64,000 bases of DNA from Aralia elata (lineage: Eukaryota > Streptophyta > Magnoliopsida > Apiales > Araliaceae). The stretch lies in NCBI GenBank assembly GCA_034770075.1, contig CM068384.1, forward strand, positions 94,266,720-94,330,719. The letters run 5' to 3'. This document shows positions 1 through 9,880 of this stretch, piece by piece; the first letter of the stretch is position 1, and each line of letters starts with the position of its first letter. Position numbers and translations under genes: made by a program. The notes beneath the pieces were generated by a model. That model was not told the origin of the DNA. It saw nothing but the letters and a program-made list of their open reading frames with translations, and did not search any database.

Positions 1-242
1 AGCCAGACGGCTTTAGGGCACCAGATGCAGAGACACCCTTTAGGCTTAATTACTCGAGTAGCCCATGCCACGATTCGAATCTGCTCGGGCCTCCTCTACT
101 GTAATGCTCGTTTTCTTAGGCTCTGAGTTACCCATGTAACAAGTGTTGGGCCAGCGACTCCCAAACCAGATGGCTTTAGGGAACCAGGTGTAGAGACACC
201 CCTCGGGCTTAATTACTCGAATAACCCAGGCCACGATTCGAG
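1..242. repeat. Two-copy tandem repeat, 163-bp period
   Basis: Bases 1-79 and 164-242 are imperfect copies sharing 'ggctttaggg', 'agagacaccc', 'gcttaattactcga' and 'ccacgattcga'. The 84-bp spacer completes one 163-bp unit, so the first unit may be the tail of an array running off the left edge. It is either part of the unrecognised portion of element A or an older substrate. No coding function is apparent. Confidence 0.7.
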
Positions 243-874
243 ACATTAGCTTGATAATCATTTATCGTCTGACTTCTTGATATTAGCTTGATAATTATCG
301 ACTGTCTGACTACGTGTTTAATTGCCATCAACGTCGTCATAATTTTATACCCCACAACTGAAAGTTTGTGCAATGCAAAGTGAAGACTGGCACATGAGGT
401 CGATCCTGTCGTAAACGTTGCTTTGAATTAAGGCTTTGTACCTGATCAAAAGGTTGAATAGCCTTCTAATCATACTCACGATCGTGCTCCACGGATGCTT
501 GTCAGAATTAATCCGATTCCTATCAAGTCAAATAAAATCCCCTTTCACGCGGGTCACCGTATCCCGGGAAAACTATGCATGACAAATGCCAGATAATCGT
601 AGCATTTGATGATGATGGTGCATGTTGACGAGATTGTTGCATGGGTGCCAATTTGCACGCCGTCATTTCCTGGGTAGTTGACAAATGCCCCAGCATTGAG
701 TTGCTTTTGTTGTGATCTCCCTCGTACTGGTTGCATCGGCATCTCACTGGGCTGACAAAAGATCCGGTCCTTTGACCTGTTGAAAGGTTTGGAGGATTTT
801 TGATCCAGTGTTAAGTTTTTTTTTTTTTGCCCCGACTCCGGGTTCTTCGAGATCGTTTGGGGGTTATGATGTTT
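243..874. other. Unassigned sequence in the left part of element A
   Basis: About 630 bases with no recognisable domain. A minus-strand reading frame runs on from the RT-linker stub to about 554, but its composition (low-complexity, Q/N/H rich) matches no pol domain I know, and element E has RT here instead. It is therefore probably noncoding sequence brought next to the stub by deletion or rearrangement. Confidence 0.4.
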
Positions 875-1110
875 GATGGCGATGGTTTGGTTTAAGTCGG
901 GTTTGGGTTTATCTTCGACCCATCCCTCGATCTCGTCAGGCGTATTGTCGATATCTGTCTCGTTTAGCTCAATTGCCATCAGATCGAAATCTAACTTTAT
1001 ACCAAAATCGTGATCCTCCTTCAAATTTGGCCATATTGCTTGTCAGGCTAGAATGCTTCAAATCGGGGTGCGGCCATTAAAACAAAAAATGCTTGTCATA
1101 TATATAACAC
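875..1110 (-). pseudogene. Stub of the RT amino-terminal linker, element A
   Basis: The minus-strand frame starting at 1024 reads an acidic stretch (LDFDLM, DEIEGWVEDKPKP) that closely matches the region just before RT in element E (about 45430-45300). Similarity also covers about 80 noncoding bases upstream, where E has the end of its candidate PR-RT intron. It breaks at about 875, before any RT motif. This is what remains of pol in the visible part of A. Confidence 0.7.
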
Positions 1111-1263
1111 ATTTCAGCACATGATCTTCCTTTTGGATAACATGACAAAATGATATGAGCGTGCAGGGACTTGAAATAAAACTCAGAATTTTAAAACCCA
1201 ATGATCTTCCACTGGCCGGGATTCACTGCCATACTTCTGGATTTACCCCTTTCCCCATCATTC
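1111..1263 (-). other. Deletion junction between gag and RT linker, element A
   Basis: In element E the corresponding interval holds the gag carboxyl end plus the whole protease region. Here about 150 bases of degenerate gag-tail sequence run straight into the pre-RT region. Nothing else is recognisable. Confidence 0.6.
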
Positions 1264-2607
1264 TTAGGTAGAGGATTTAACATTTGGTGACCCTGGATGT
1301 TCCACCACGATTTCCCCACTATCAATCAAGTCCTGAATTTTGTGCTTCAGCGTCCAACATTCCTGCGTATCAAGACCAGGGAAACCTGAGTGATAGGCGC
1401 ATCGCTTGCTTGGGTCAAATCTTCTTCCATTCGGGTCACTTGGGGGTGCCAAATCGACTATTTTCCTCTGAGCTATCAATACGGCCAACACCTGCTCAAG
1501 AGGATCCCCGAGTGGGGTGAATACTCGATTTTTCGAGGTCTCGAATCTTCTTCGCCCATCCGCCCTCTGATCAATGAAGTTAGGTTGTCGGGAGGGCCCC
1601 ATTCTCTGCACCTGTACTGGAGGATTGTTTTTTGCCTTTCTAGATGATCCCTGCAGGATAAGGGAAACATCTTCCTCCTTTTTGTTTTGGACCCTACGGG
1701 AAGTGCTGCCATAGTTTCCGCTTCGGATTTGCTCCGCAGCCGCTTCCAAAGCCGTGAGATCCCGGATTTTGCCAGATTTTAACCCCATATCCACCATCTC
1801 TCCATGTTTAATCATCTCAGCAAAGGGTCTTCCAATCCCTGATATGACCCGTTCATAATACGGTGCCTCCTGAATGTCTACAAAGGTCATCACCATCTCC
1901 GATTCGCTCATCGGGGGATTCACCTGTGCGGCCATACCCCTCCATCGTTGTGCATAATCCCTGAAGGATTCCCTGGGTTGCTTCTTAACTTTTGTCATTT
2001 GGTATCTATCTAGGGCCATTTGTGCCTGGAAGCTATACTGTGTTAAGAAGGTATGGGCCAACTCTTCCCAATTATGAATCCGGGCATTGTCAAGACGGGC
2101 ATACCAGATTCTCGCTTCTCCCGTCAAACTCTTTTGGAAAAGTTGCATCCTCAGACCCTCATCCTCGGTGTAAGATCCAAGCTCCCCGATGTAGATTTTC
2201 AGATGTGTGTAAGGATCCCCTTTTCCATTGTATTTTTTAAATTCAGGGATTTTAAATTTCTCCAGGTATCTGGCTCCGGGGAAGACACACAAATCTGAAT
2301 AGTTAACCCTGCCTAGGGACCCTATGCCCTTCATAGATTGGATGGTTTCCTCCATTTGTCTCATTTTCTTTCGCAGGTCATCCGTATCTCCCTCTTCCGG
2401 GATAGTACTCACTGTCTTGTTTGGTACGGGCATGGCTTTTGGGACGGCTGGTTTGCCCTTAAGTTGAGGTGGATCCTCCTTAGGGGGATCCTGTCTGGGC
2501 ATCAATTGCCCCTTCAGCATTATGGCCATTTCTAACATCTGCTTCTTAAAGTCGTCAAATTCCTCCCTAGATATGGAACAAAAATTAGTGGATGGAATAT
2601 CAGCCAT
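1264..2607 (-). CDS. gag: Ty3/gypsy Tat-type Gag (element A)
   Basis: An open frame of 447 codons starting MADIPSTNFCSISREEF. Gag forms the cytoplasmic virus-like particle that packages element RNA. The central part holds the plant retrotransposon gag (capsid-like) domain: FKIPEFKKYNGKGDPYTHLKIYI at about residues 115-140 and ESFRDYAQRWRGMAAQV at about 215. The carboxyl end keeps the pattern CAYHSGFPGLDTQECWTLKHKI near residue 405, a CCHC-like knuckle variant common in this lineage. E carries the same protein with stop codons, so A has the better preserved gag. The frame ends early relative to E (…PNVKSST), just where the protease deletion begins. Likely intact as a Gag protein, but the parent element is defective. 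Confidence 0.85.
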   Translation of the reverse strand: MADIPSTNFCSISREEFDDFKKQMLEMAIMLKGQLMPRQDPPKEDPPQLKGKPAVPKAMPVPNKTVSTIPEEGDTDDLRKKMRQMEETIQSMKGIGSLGRVNYSDLCVFPGARYLEKFKIPEFKKYNGKGDPYTHLKIYIGELGSYTEDEGLRMQLFQKSLTGEARIWYARLDNARIHNWEELAHTFLTQYSFQAQMALDRYQMTKVKKQPRESFRDYAQRWRGMAAQVNPPMSESEMVMTFVDIQEAPYYERVISGIGRPFAEMIKHGEMVDMGLKSGKIRDLTALEAAAEQIRSGNYGSTSRRVQNKKEEDVSLILQGSSRKAKNNPPVQVQRMGPSRQPNFIDQRADGRRRFETSKNRVFTPLGDPLEQVLAVLIAQRKIVDLAPPSDPNGRRFDPSKRCAYHSGFPGLDTQECWTLKHKIQDLIDSGEIVVEHPGSPNVKSST

Positions 2608-3366
2608 TTCAGATGTAGAGTTCTGGGCTCTTTTAGATTGCGAATGTGTTTGAGGAGCAATCCTACAAAGACAATGGTTCGAAGTTTAGTCCGAGGAAAT
2701 GAAAGGATATGGATGCATGCTAAAGCTGTAACTTTGAGTTTTGGGTTTTTTAATCTTTCCCTGTAAAACAAAAAGTTAGTAGTCCCTTAATGCAATAACA
2801 AATGCTAACATGACTTTATTATGCTTCCCCAGCCGTTCCCTGTAAAACATAGAGGTTAGTAATTTCTCCTGACAGAAAGGGAGGCATATATGAATGGAAT
2901 CATGACATTTACGCGTGAATGTAAAAAGGCATGAAGAGACTTTTCCTGCGTTGGGTTAATCTGAGGCTGACCTATCCTAGGGTTACTCTCACTGGCTTTC
3001 GGCATGAAGGTCCCCAATCTTCGCAATCTACTCGTCTGAATCCTTTCGATTGGAGCGGATTTGGGTGGTGCGTTTCCTGAGCCATCTCCGGGGAGCAGCC
3101 CCTTCGAGTCCAGTAATAAGCAACCGACAGGTTCGCCTCAAGAGAAGGTACTCTCTCAACATACATTCACATTCATCGTCCTCACCGTATGCAAATGATT
3201 ACTTTAAAGTAAAGAAATTCCATTCAATCATTCATTTATTGGACAAAACACACATTCACACAATAAAAGGTAAAAAAATCAAAATATCGCACGCACATAC
3301 ACATTCATGAATTTTTTAAAGGATAGGATAGCATCCAGATTTAAACGCGGCTTAAGCCCTCTAATC
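2608..3366 (-). other. 5' leader of element A
   Basis: Untranslated leader between PBS and gag, matching E 48748-49502. Two repeats about 80 bases apart (right ends at 2761 and 2840) each combine a CTAAC-type branch-point sequence with a T-rich run ending TTTTACAG on the minus strand. They look like tandem 3' splice sites. No reading frame is supported. Confidence 0.6.
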
Positions 3367-3384
3367 TCCCCAGCGGAGTCGCCA
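3367..3384 (-). other. Primer-binding site, element A
   Basis: On the minus strand TGGCGACTCCGCTGGGG begins two bases after the LTR end (…GTCGACA). This position and the TGG start define a PBS. E has the same site with one change (CTC-TGC). The tRNA is not initiator Met; I cannot name it securely without a tRNA set. Confidence 0.8.
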
Positions 3385-3386
3385 GC

Positions 3387-5457
3387 TGTCGACGCCGGGT
3401 TTTCGTCTCTGATGCGATTGCTTGTCCTTTTCCGATTTTAGCCTTTGTTATTAGATGATTTTGGAAAAGGTCGGCATTGATGTCGACGGGGTTTTGAAAG
3501 ATCGTTTTTATGATGAGCCAATTAACCAGAGTCGCTAGTTGGTATATTTGAAATTGATGTACCAACTCATCCGAGTTTTCGTTTTTTTATAAATCGATGG
3601 CTCATACGTGACTCCGAATTAATTGGTCTGCGAACCGAGATTCATAGAGTTCGGGGGCTTGCTTAAGCAAGGGGAAGGTGTTAGGCACCCCCCGACTTCC
3701 GTGAAACACGGTTACCGCAATCTTGATGCTTTTCCTATCCTTTTAATTCTTGAATGTGTGCGTGCGCGCGTGTGTGTGTGTGTGCCTATGTGAATGTTGT
3801 GGTGGGTTTGTATGAAAGAATCATTTGGATTTTTTAGGGAAAGTCGTGCGTTAATTTGAGAAGGCTTCAGAATGTCTTTTCGGCATACACGATAAAGCTT
3901 TATGAGAAAGGTTTGATTTTAATTGTCAAAACTGCAAGATTTTCATTATGTGTCATTTCGGCAAATAAGAGTTTTTAAACCTTCGTCAAAATAGGAATCG
4001 AGATCTATACGTTGCTTTCGTAACTCAAATGATGGGCAACTTCTAAAATCTCTTTAACCCTATGCACAACGGTTTAATAAAACGTCATTTGTTTCACAAA
4101 ACCATTTCTTGTGATGTTTGAAAACGATTTTCTTTATCTTTCTCGTTGAAATAGAAATCGACATTCATTAGCACTTCCCATTTATTAACCTCGCGATGCT
4201 AATAGCCTAGTTTGATTGATTTTATGAAAATCTTATCATTTAGCTTTGAAATCAATTTCGTGTCATAAATCAAATCAAGTATTAAAATGCGTGGAGCTAT
4301 TCATGGGCATGTAAGCCATCCGAATAACCCCAACGCCCACAATCACATATTTCACTATTACGGGGCCTTAAACACGATTCTCGCCTTGGCGTCGTTTTAA
4401 GGCCCGAAGATTACATGTTCACAATGAAGATTACATCGTTTCTACGATCTACATCAAAAGACGTCCATCATCATATTCGGACCACGGGGTCGCTTTCCTA
4501 GGCTCACATCCACAATTTATACACACCCACGCAATGGATACTACAAAAATTAAACAAGCTAAAATCGCCAAATAGATATCATCGGGCCATTAGGAAGAAT
4601 TTCGTTCCATTTGGAACCCTCACTAATAGTCTTCAATCCATGGATCCACAACAATATACAAGAAAAACTACATCTCACACAACCCAATTGACAAGAAGAT
4701 TAACAAAATGGTATACAAAAATTGCTATGGAAATAATCTTTTCACCTTGCAAATAATCCTCACAATAGGTATGAATTTATGTATTGAGTAGAATAGAAGA
4801 TATATGATATATAATCTTACATAAAAGATATAATTCCTCACTTCTTTTCTCTCTTTTCTCTCTATTTTCCTTGCAAATTCTTGCTATTTCTCCCTCAATT
4901 TCTGAGCTTTTTGGCTGCTGCTGATTCCTTCTTCCTCCAAATCTGCTGACCCCCTGGATGAAATGAAGAAACTGAGCTGAAATAGGCTGGCCTAGGGCAG
5001 CCACAGATTGATCTGCGGCTTGGCCACAGATTGATCTGCGGCTTGGCCGCAGATTGATCTGCGGCTGGCTGGCCCACCAGCCACTCAGCCTGGTTTCGAG
5101 TTCCGTGTTTTGAGTTCCGTGTTTTCAAAAGGCGCACTCATTGGCCGCAGATCAATCCGCGGCTGGCTGGCTTGACTTTCTCGATTTTTGTGCTACGCCT
5201 CAATTCTCGTGTCGTGACGTCGGTTTTCGCCGACATGTTCGTATTTTGCAGTCCGGGAATTACTGGGAGACGCGCCACATCATTCGGAAATGCTCAAATC
5301 GGACAGCCCTGTTGTCACGTCGGTTTCGGTTGTAAATCGTCGCTGTGGCGTCGAGTGTTCGTACTTGTCCATCTTTTGCTCTCGCAGGCCGGCTCATTTG
5401 ACGGATTTGCCCTCCTGTCAGGGTTAGTATACGAAGTGCAAAATTTGGGTGTCTACA
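3387..5457 (-). repeat. 5' LTR of element A, 2071 bp
   Basis: On the minus strand it begins TGTAGACACCCAAATTTTGC and ends GGCGTCGACA, giving TG…CA ends. The same ends occur in the LTRs of D (27608-29436) and E. It contains a GT microsatellite at about 3763-3784. At 4999-5066 there are three copies of a 22-bp inverted repeat at a 23-bp period, plus a fourth at 5143-5164 (see that feature). Sequence beyond 5457 is element B pol, so the right edge is also the insertion boundary. Confidence 0.9.
4999..5164. repeat. Cluster of four 22-bp inverted repeats in the A LTR
   Basis: Copies at 4999-5020, 5022-5043, 5045-5066 and 5143-5164. Each is a 10-base arm AGCCGCAGAT (or a one- or two-base variant), a 2-base spacer, and the reverse complement arm ATCTGCGGCT. 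The first three form a 23-bp tandem array. The same dyad is found once or twice in elements D and E. Confidence 0.85.
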
Positions 5458-7041
5458 GAGATTTTATACCATCCGGGTAAAGCGAACGTTATGGCCAATG
5501 CCTTAAGCAGAAAGGGTCGGGAGAAACTGTCTATGTTAACCGCTCAGGAGGAGCTAATTATAGCAATGGGGAAACTAGAGTTGGTGGTGAAATATCCGGA
5601 GGAGTCTGACGAAAAATTATTTCAATTGAGAACCGGTTCAACTTTAGTGGATAAGGTTAAGAAAGCACAAATTCAGGACGAGGAATGTGATAAAATCAGG
5701 AAAAGAATATCTGGAGGTGATGAAGTGAAATACAAAGTTGATAATGAGGGATTATTGAGATTCGAGGGAAGAATTTAGGTTCCACCAGTACCAGAGGTTA
5801 AGGAGGAAATTTTGAGCGAGTCTCATAATTCAAGATATTCGATTCATCCAAGTAGAACGAAGATGTACCAGGATCTCCGACAACATTTCTGGTGGCCGAA
5901 TATGAAAAGAGACTTTGCCGATTGTGTAGCCAAGTGTTTGATATGTCAGAAAGTTAAAGCAGAACATCAGAGGCCAAGCGGGTTACTACAACCGTTAGAA
6001 ATCCCAGAATAGAAATAGGCACATATCACTATGGATTTCGTAGTAGGTCTTCCGACGACGCAGTTTGGGTTATCGTATATCGACTGACGAAATCAGCACA
6101 TTTCTTACCAATCTAGATCAGATTCAACTTGGATCAGTTAGTGAAGTTGTATATGAAGGAGATTGTTTCGAGGCACGGTGTTCCAGTTTCAATTGTCTCA
6201 GATAGGGATCCGCGCTTCACATCAAACTTCTGGAAATGACTACAAGAATGCATGGGAACGCAGTTACGTATGAGTACGGCATATCATCCACACACCGACG
6301 GATAGAGTGAAAGAACTATTCAGACATTGGAAGATATGTTAAGAGCTTGTATCATGGATTTCAAAGGAAATTGGGATGATCATCTACCATTGGTGGAATT
6401 TGCTTACAATAACAGTCACCACGCAAGTATTGGCATGCTGCCTTACGAAGCATTGTACGGCAGAAAGTGCAGAGCTCCATTATGCTGGGATGAAGTTGGC
6501 GAACGTCAATTGCTAGGACCAGAACTAGTACAACAGACTGCACAAATCGTTAAAGTAATCAGAGCGAGATTAATAGCTGCTCAAGATAGACAAAAGAAAT
6601 ATGCCGATCAACACCATAAGAATCAAGAATTTGAATCTGGTAGCTACGTTTTCTTGAAAGTATCTCCCTGGAAGGGGAAGATTCGTTTTGGTAAAAAGGG
6701 AAAACTGAGCCCGAGGTTCATTGGACCCTGAAGTGTTACGAAGAGTTGGTGGGGTCGCGTATGAGGTAGCTTTACCTCCGGCGTTAGAACACATCCACAA
6801 TATTTTTCATGTCTCGGTGTTACAACCATACAAACCCGACTATAAGCATGTTATAGAATATGAACCCCTACAAGTTGAAAAAGATTTATCTTACGAAGAA
6901 GAGCCTGTTCAGATAGTTGACAGAAAAGAGTAAGCACTCAGGAATAAAATTATACCTTCTGTTAAGGTGATCTGGAGGAACCACAATGCTGAAGAAGATA
7001 CGTGGGAACTCGAAGATCAGATGATGAGAAATTATCCATAA
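5458..7041 (+). pseudogene. pol: RNase H end-integrase-chromodomain remnant, element B
   Basis: Starts at the RNase H-integrase hinge (ILYHPGKANVMANALSRK). The HHCC zinc finger is at about 5812-5960 (SESHNSRYSIHPSRTK … CVAKCLICQKVK). The core shows ITMDFVVGLP, then VSDRDPRFTSNFW (catalytic Asp) and SERTIQTLEDMLR (Glu) at 6180-6345. The GPY-type region is at about 6650-6830 (NIFHVSVLQPYKPD). The chromodomain is at 6935-7041 (VIWRNHNAEEDTWELED). Stops occur at 5776, 6010, about 6110, about 6240, about 6303, 6729 and 6931, with small indels in the core. The protein is dead; in life it would insert the cDNA, and the chromodomain would direct it to heterochromatin. Confidence 0.88.
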
Positions 7042-7162
7042 CTATTTGCTTAGTCTATGTGTAACGATTCTGGGGACAAAATCTTTGTAAGGGGGGAGAA
7101 TATAACGGGATGAACTAATTGAGTCGTGATTCTGAGAACAGAATCCTTTTAAGGGGGAAAGA
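7042..7162 (+). other. 3' untranslated stub with duplicated polypurine tract, element B
   Basis: The tract AAGGGGGAAAGA directly precedes the LTR start at 7163. About 60 bases upstream is a diverged copy, GTAAGGGGGGAGAATATAACGGG, whose last bases resemble the LTR start (…GACGAACGGG). The PPT/LTR boundary is thus present twice. Confidence 0.7.
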
Positions 7163-9880
7163 TGTGACGAACGGGATTTTTGTAATTTAATTTAAATATT
7201 TATTGAATTAAATAAATATTTTTCGATGATTTAGTTATTGAATTAAATAATTAATTGATGAATTTGTGGTAGATTAATTTAATTATATGTGTTACATTAG
7301 TTAAATTAATGTGGAGAATTTTTATATTCAAAGTATGTATTTAATTGAGCTTATTTAATTAAATGCATTATTTAAATAAGCATAATGTCATTCTAATTAA
7401 TTTAATAATTAATTAGAGATTTATTGACTTGTTATAGTTAAATAAGTTAGAATTTTTATTATATGATTAATTAATTTATTGAGTAATAATAACTTTTATT
7501 TAATTATAATATAATTTGTTTGTTAAGTGTGACAATAAACTATATAATAAACTAGATAATTAAAATAAACCAAAAAGAAACTTTAATTGGCAAACCAAAC
7601 AAGGCCTTAATGGAGGTTGGAGCCAGTTAACCATTATGGGATTAACTGACACCATGTTGCGTCAGTTTATACCATCAGTCTTCCTTTCATGTATTATTTT
7701 CTAAACCAAGTCAGAGAGGAAAAGAGAGGAAATTTTTTGAAATCTTGTGATTGAAGAAGGAATTTGGAGAATCAAAGAGTTTCTTTCATCTTCTTACATA
7801 GTCTAAACCATTAATCAAAGGTAACTCACTAAATTCAAGTTTTAATTACGTTCTTGAGTTCCTCCATGAAAATTTTGAGTTCTCTATAAATTGTTTTTGT
7901 GGCTAAATTGTTAAGAACTTGATATTAGATGCTTATTAGTATGCATAATTTATTTTATATGGTTTGTATATGACTTATAGTAATCAAATCCATGAGATTA
8001 TTTATTTAATTGTAGTTCTGAAACTTACAGAGGAACGGTATATATTTGAATATGACTTATATGTATGAAAATTGATGCTTGATTTGCATATTAAGTGGTA
8101 AATTAATGGTTAATTATGTTTAAGCATGTAAAAATAAAGAAAACGGAACTTAAACGGATTAATTTGATGCTATAACGAATCTGTTATGTCATGAGATTTG
8201 ATGAAACTTTGAATAATAACAAGAACATGAAATTATGGGTTTAAATTTAGTTGTTTAAATTGTTAAACTTGATAAAATCATGCTATGATTGTTATTATAC
8301 GTTTCTGTAAAGTCCAGAACCTATGGGTAGTATTAAATTGTTGTTTGAGAAAAACTTTGGCCAAATTTGGCATTTGTTGTGTTCTTCGCGAACTGCAGGA
8401 GTTGAGTTTCGGGTTCACCGCCCCTGCGGTGAAATTACACTAGAATGGTCGCCCCGGCGGTGTCCCCGCCCCGGCGGTTTATTAAACTATGTTAGTCACC
8501 CCGGCTGTATCCTCGCCCCGACGGCCTAATTGTACTGCGTTTACCGCCCCGACGGTAGCCTCACCCTGGCGGTCTTTTGCGAAGAAAACTGTCGCCCCAG
8601 CGGTGATGCAGAAAATATTAATTTTTTTTCTTCTATCTTTGTGGTCATGTTATGTTACCATATGCATGTTTAAAGCTTAGACTAATGTATTAAATGAAAA
8701 TTAAGATGAGGTTGGATGAGAGTGAATCTTGAAGTATTTATCATATTGTAACTAATCATTGTTATTGCTATATAAACAGAATGTATAGGTTAATTAAGGA
8801 ACGTTAATTTTAATTTATAATCTACGCACGAGGCAAGTTTTTTACCCTTAATCTTTTTAATTCATTGAAAGCAAGTTTCCTACCTTACCTTAATTTCAAT
8901 TACGCAAGTATCTATCCTTACTTATTACTTTACGCAAGTTCCTTATCCTAATTCATTCAATTTCATGAATTCAAATGAGATGTTCTAATTTCCTTATCGT
9001 AATACTTCACATATACAGAGTTTATTCAATTGTACATTCTGTGAGCTTCAGTCTTTGGTTCTTGAATACCATTTACGTTTTTATTGTTGAGCCTTGATTG
9101 ACTAGCGAACCCTTATTGAGTCGACTAGTCCATAGTTGATGAGTGTTCAAAATTCTAGAAATGTTATCGAAGTAAATCCAAACCAAACTTCCTTTGGTGC
9201 GGACTCTGATGTCAAACTGAGATGAACAACCCTTTTATAAGGGATTATTTTACACGTTAGCATTTAGATGTTGTGGACATACATGGTACGAAGGGCTAAT
9301 CCCCCTAAGTACGAGAAGTAAGGTCCATATAGTCTTACGACTGTTAAAGGTTTAAAGTAGAAATACTTGATAACCTAGGACATAGTTCGTGGTCTTGTGA
9401 CCCTCAGATGTTTTTTTGATTCTTGTTTTCTAATCTTGATTCAAAAGCCGATTATTCGATTATCCGATATCCATTGATTATTCGCATGTTATTATTATTT
9501 TTATGGATTACTTGCTGGGCAATTGTTGCTCACCCTTGCATAATAACATTGCAGCTAAAGTTGAAAGAGTTGATGAGTCATCCTCTAGTAAGGGCAAACG
9601 CAAAGCAAACAAGTGATGAAGACTTGTTTAATTTATTGAAAGATGTTATGTAATAGACTTATGATATTTATGTTATGTTTTTTCGCATTGATGTATTGTT
9701 TAAGGTTAGATGACCTGGGATTGATGTTATTGAGATGTTGTAACCCTTAAATGCGAGATTTCTATTTCAATTAAAAATTTTCATTTATATTTGAATGGGT
9801 AGTTAGATGTGATGTGATTTATTTGGATAGTGAACACCAAATCCTGTGGGAATGAAGTACCCGAATTTGGGGGTGTCACA
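7163..9880 (+). repeat. 3' LTR of element B, 2718 bp
   Basis: Begins TGTGACGAACGGG and ends GGGGGTGTCACA; the terminal TGTGAC/GTCACA inverted repeat is perfect. It is very AT-rich except for a GC-rich block at 8416-8605. The block near 9210-9245 (TTTATAAGGG) and the TTGCTCACCC sequence near 9527 recur in inverted orientation in the LTR of element F, so the two are related families. Open frames inside it are not coding. Confidence 0.9.
8416..8605. repeat. GC-rich array of about eight CGCCCCGGCGG-like dyads
   Basis: Within 190 bases of an otherwise AT-rich LTR, a 12-14 base motif (consensus YCGCCCCGGCGGT, itself close to palindromic) occurs about eight times at irregular spacing of 17-34 bases. 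Copies start near 8418, 8449, 8466, 8497, 8513, 8541, 8562 and 8591. Confidence 0.8.

Larger units (their letters stand above)
1..5457 (-). mobile_element. Element A: 5' half of a Tat-type Ty3/gypsy retrotransposon
   Basis: Read on the minus strand, the order is LTR (3387-5457), PBS, leader, gag (2607-1264), a stub of the RT amino-terminal linker and then unrecognised sequence to the window edge. The LTR, leader and gag are close relatives of element E (34078-61024), so this is the same family. The protease region is missing: sequence just after gag joins sequence that in E lies just before RT, a deletion of roughly 1.7 kb. Left of about 875 the similarity to E stops. The element sits inside the RNase H/integrase region of element B, whose coding sequence resumes at 5458. 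The second LTR and the other target-site copy lie outside the window. Confidence 0.85.
5458..9880 (+). mobile_element. Element B: 3' part of a Tekay-like chromovirus (Ty3/gypsy)
   Basis: Plus-strand order: end of RNase H, integrase, chromodomain, purine-rich tract and a 2718-bp LTR. The integrase carboxyl-terminal chromodomain and long LTR fit the Tekay/Del branch of chromoviruses. The 5' part is cut off by the insertion of element A. The LTR right end (9880) abuts copia coding sequence of element C in mid-frame, so B inserted into C. Confidence 0.85.

Noticed and set aside
1..242. Possible tRNA-derived repeat (CGATTCGA-like sequence resembling a T arm)
   Set aside because: No acceptor, D or anticodon stem can be built around it, and there is no CCA end or pol III B box in proper spacing.
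9423..9653. 76-codon plus-strand frame in the B LTR
   Set aside because: AT-rich hydrophobic reading with no domain, inside the LTR.
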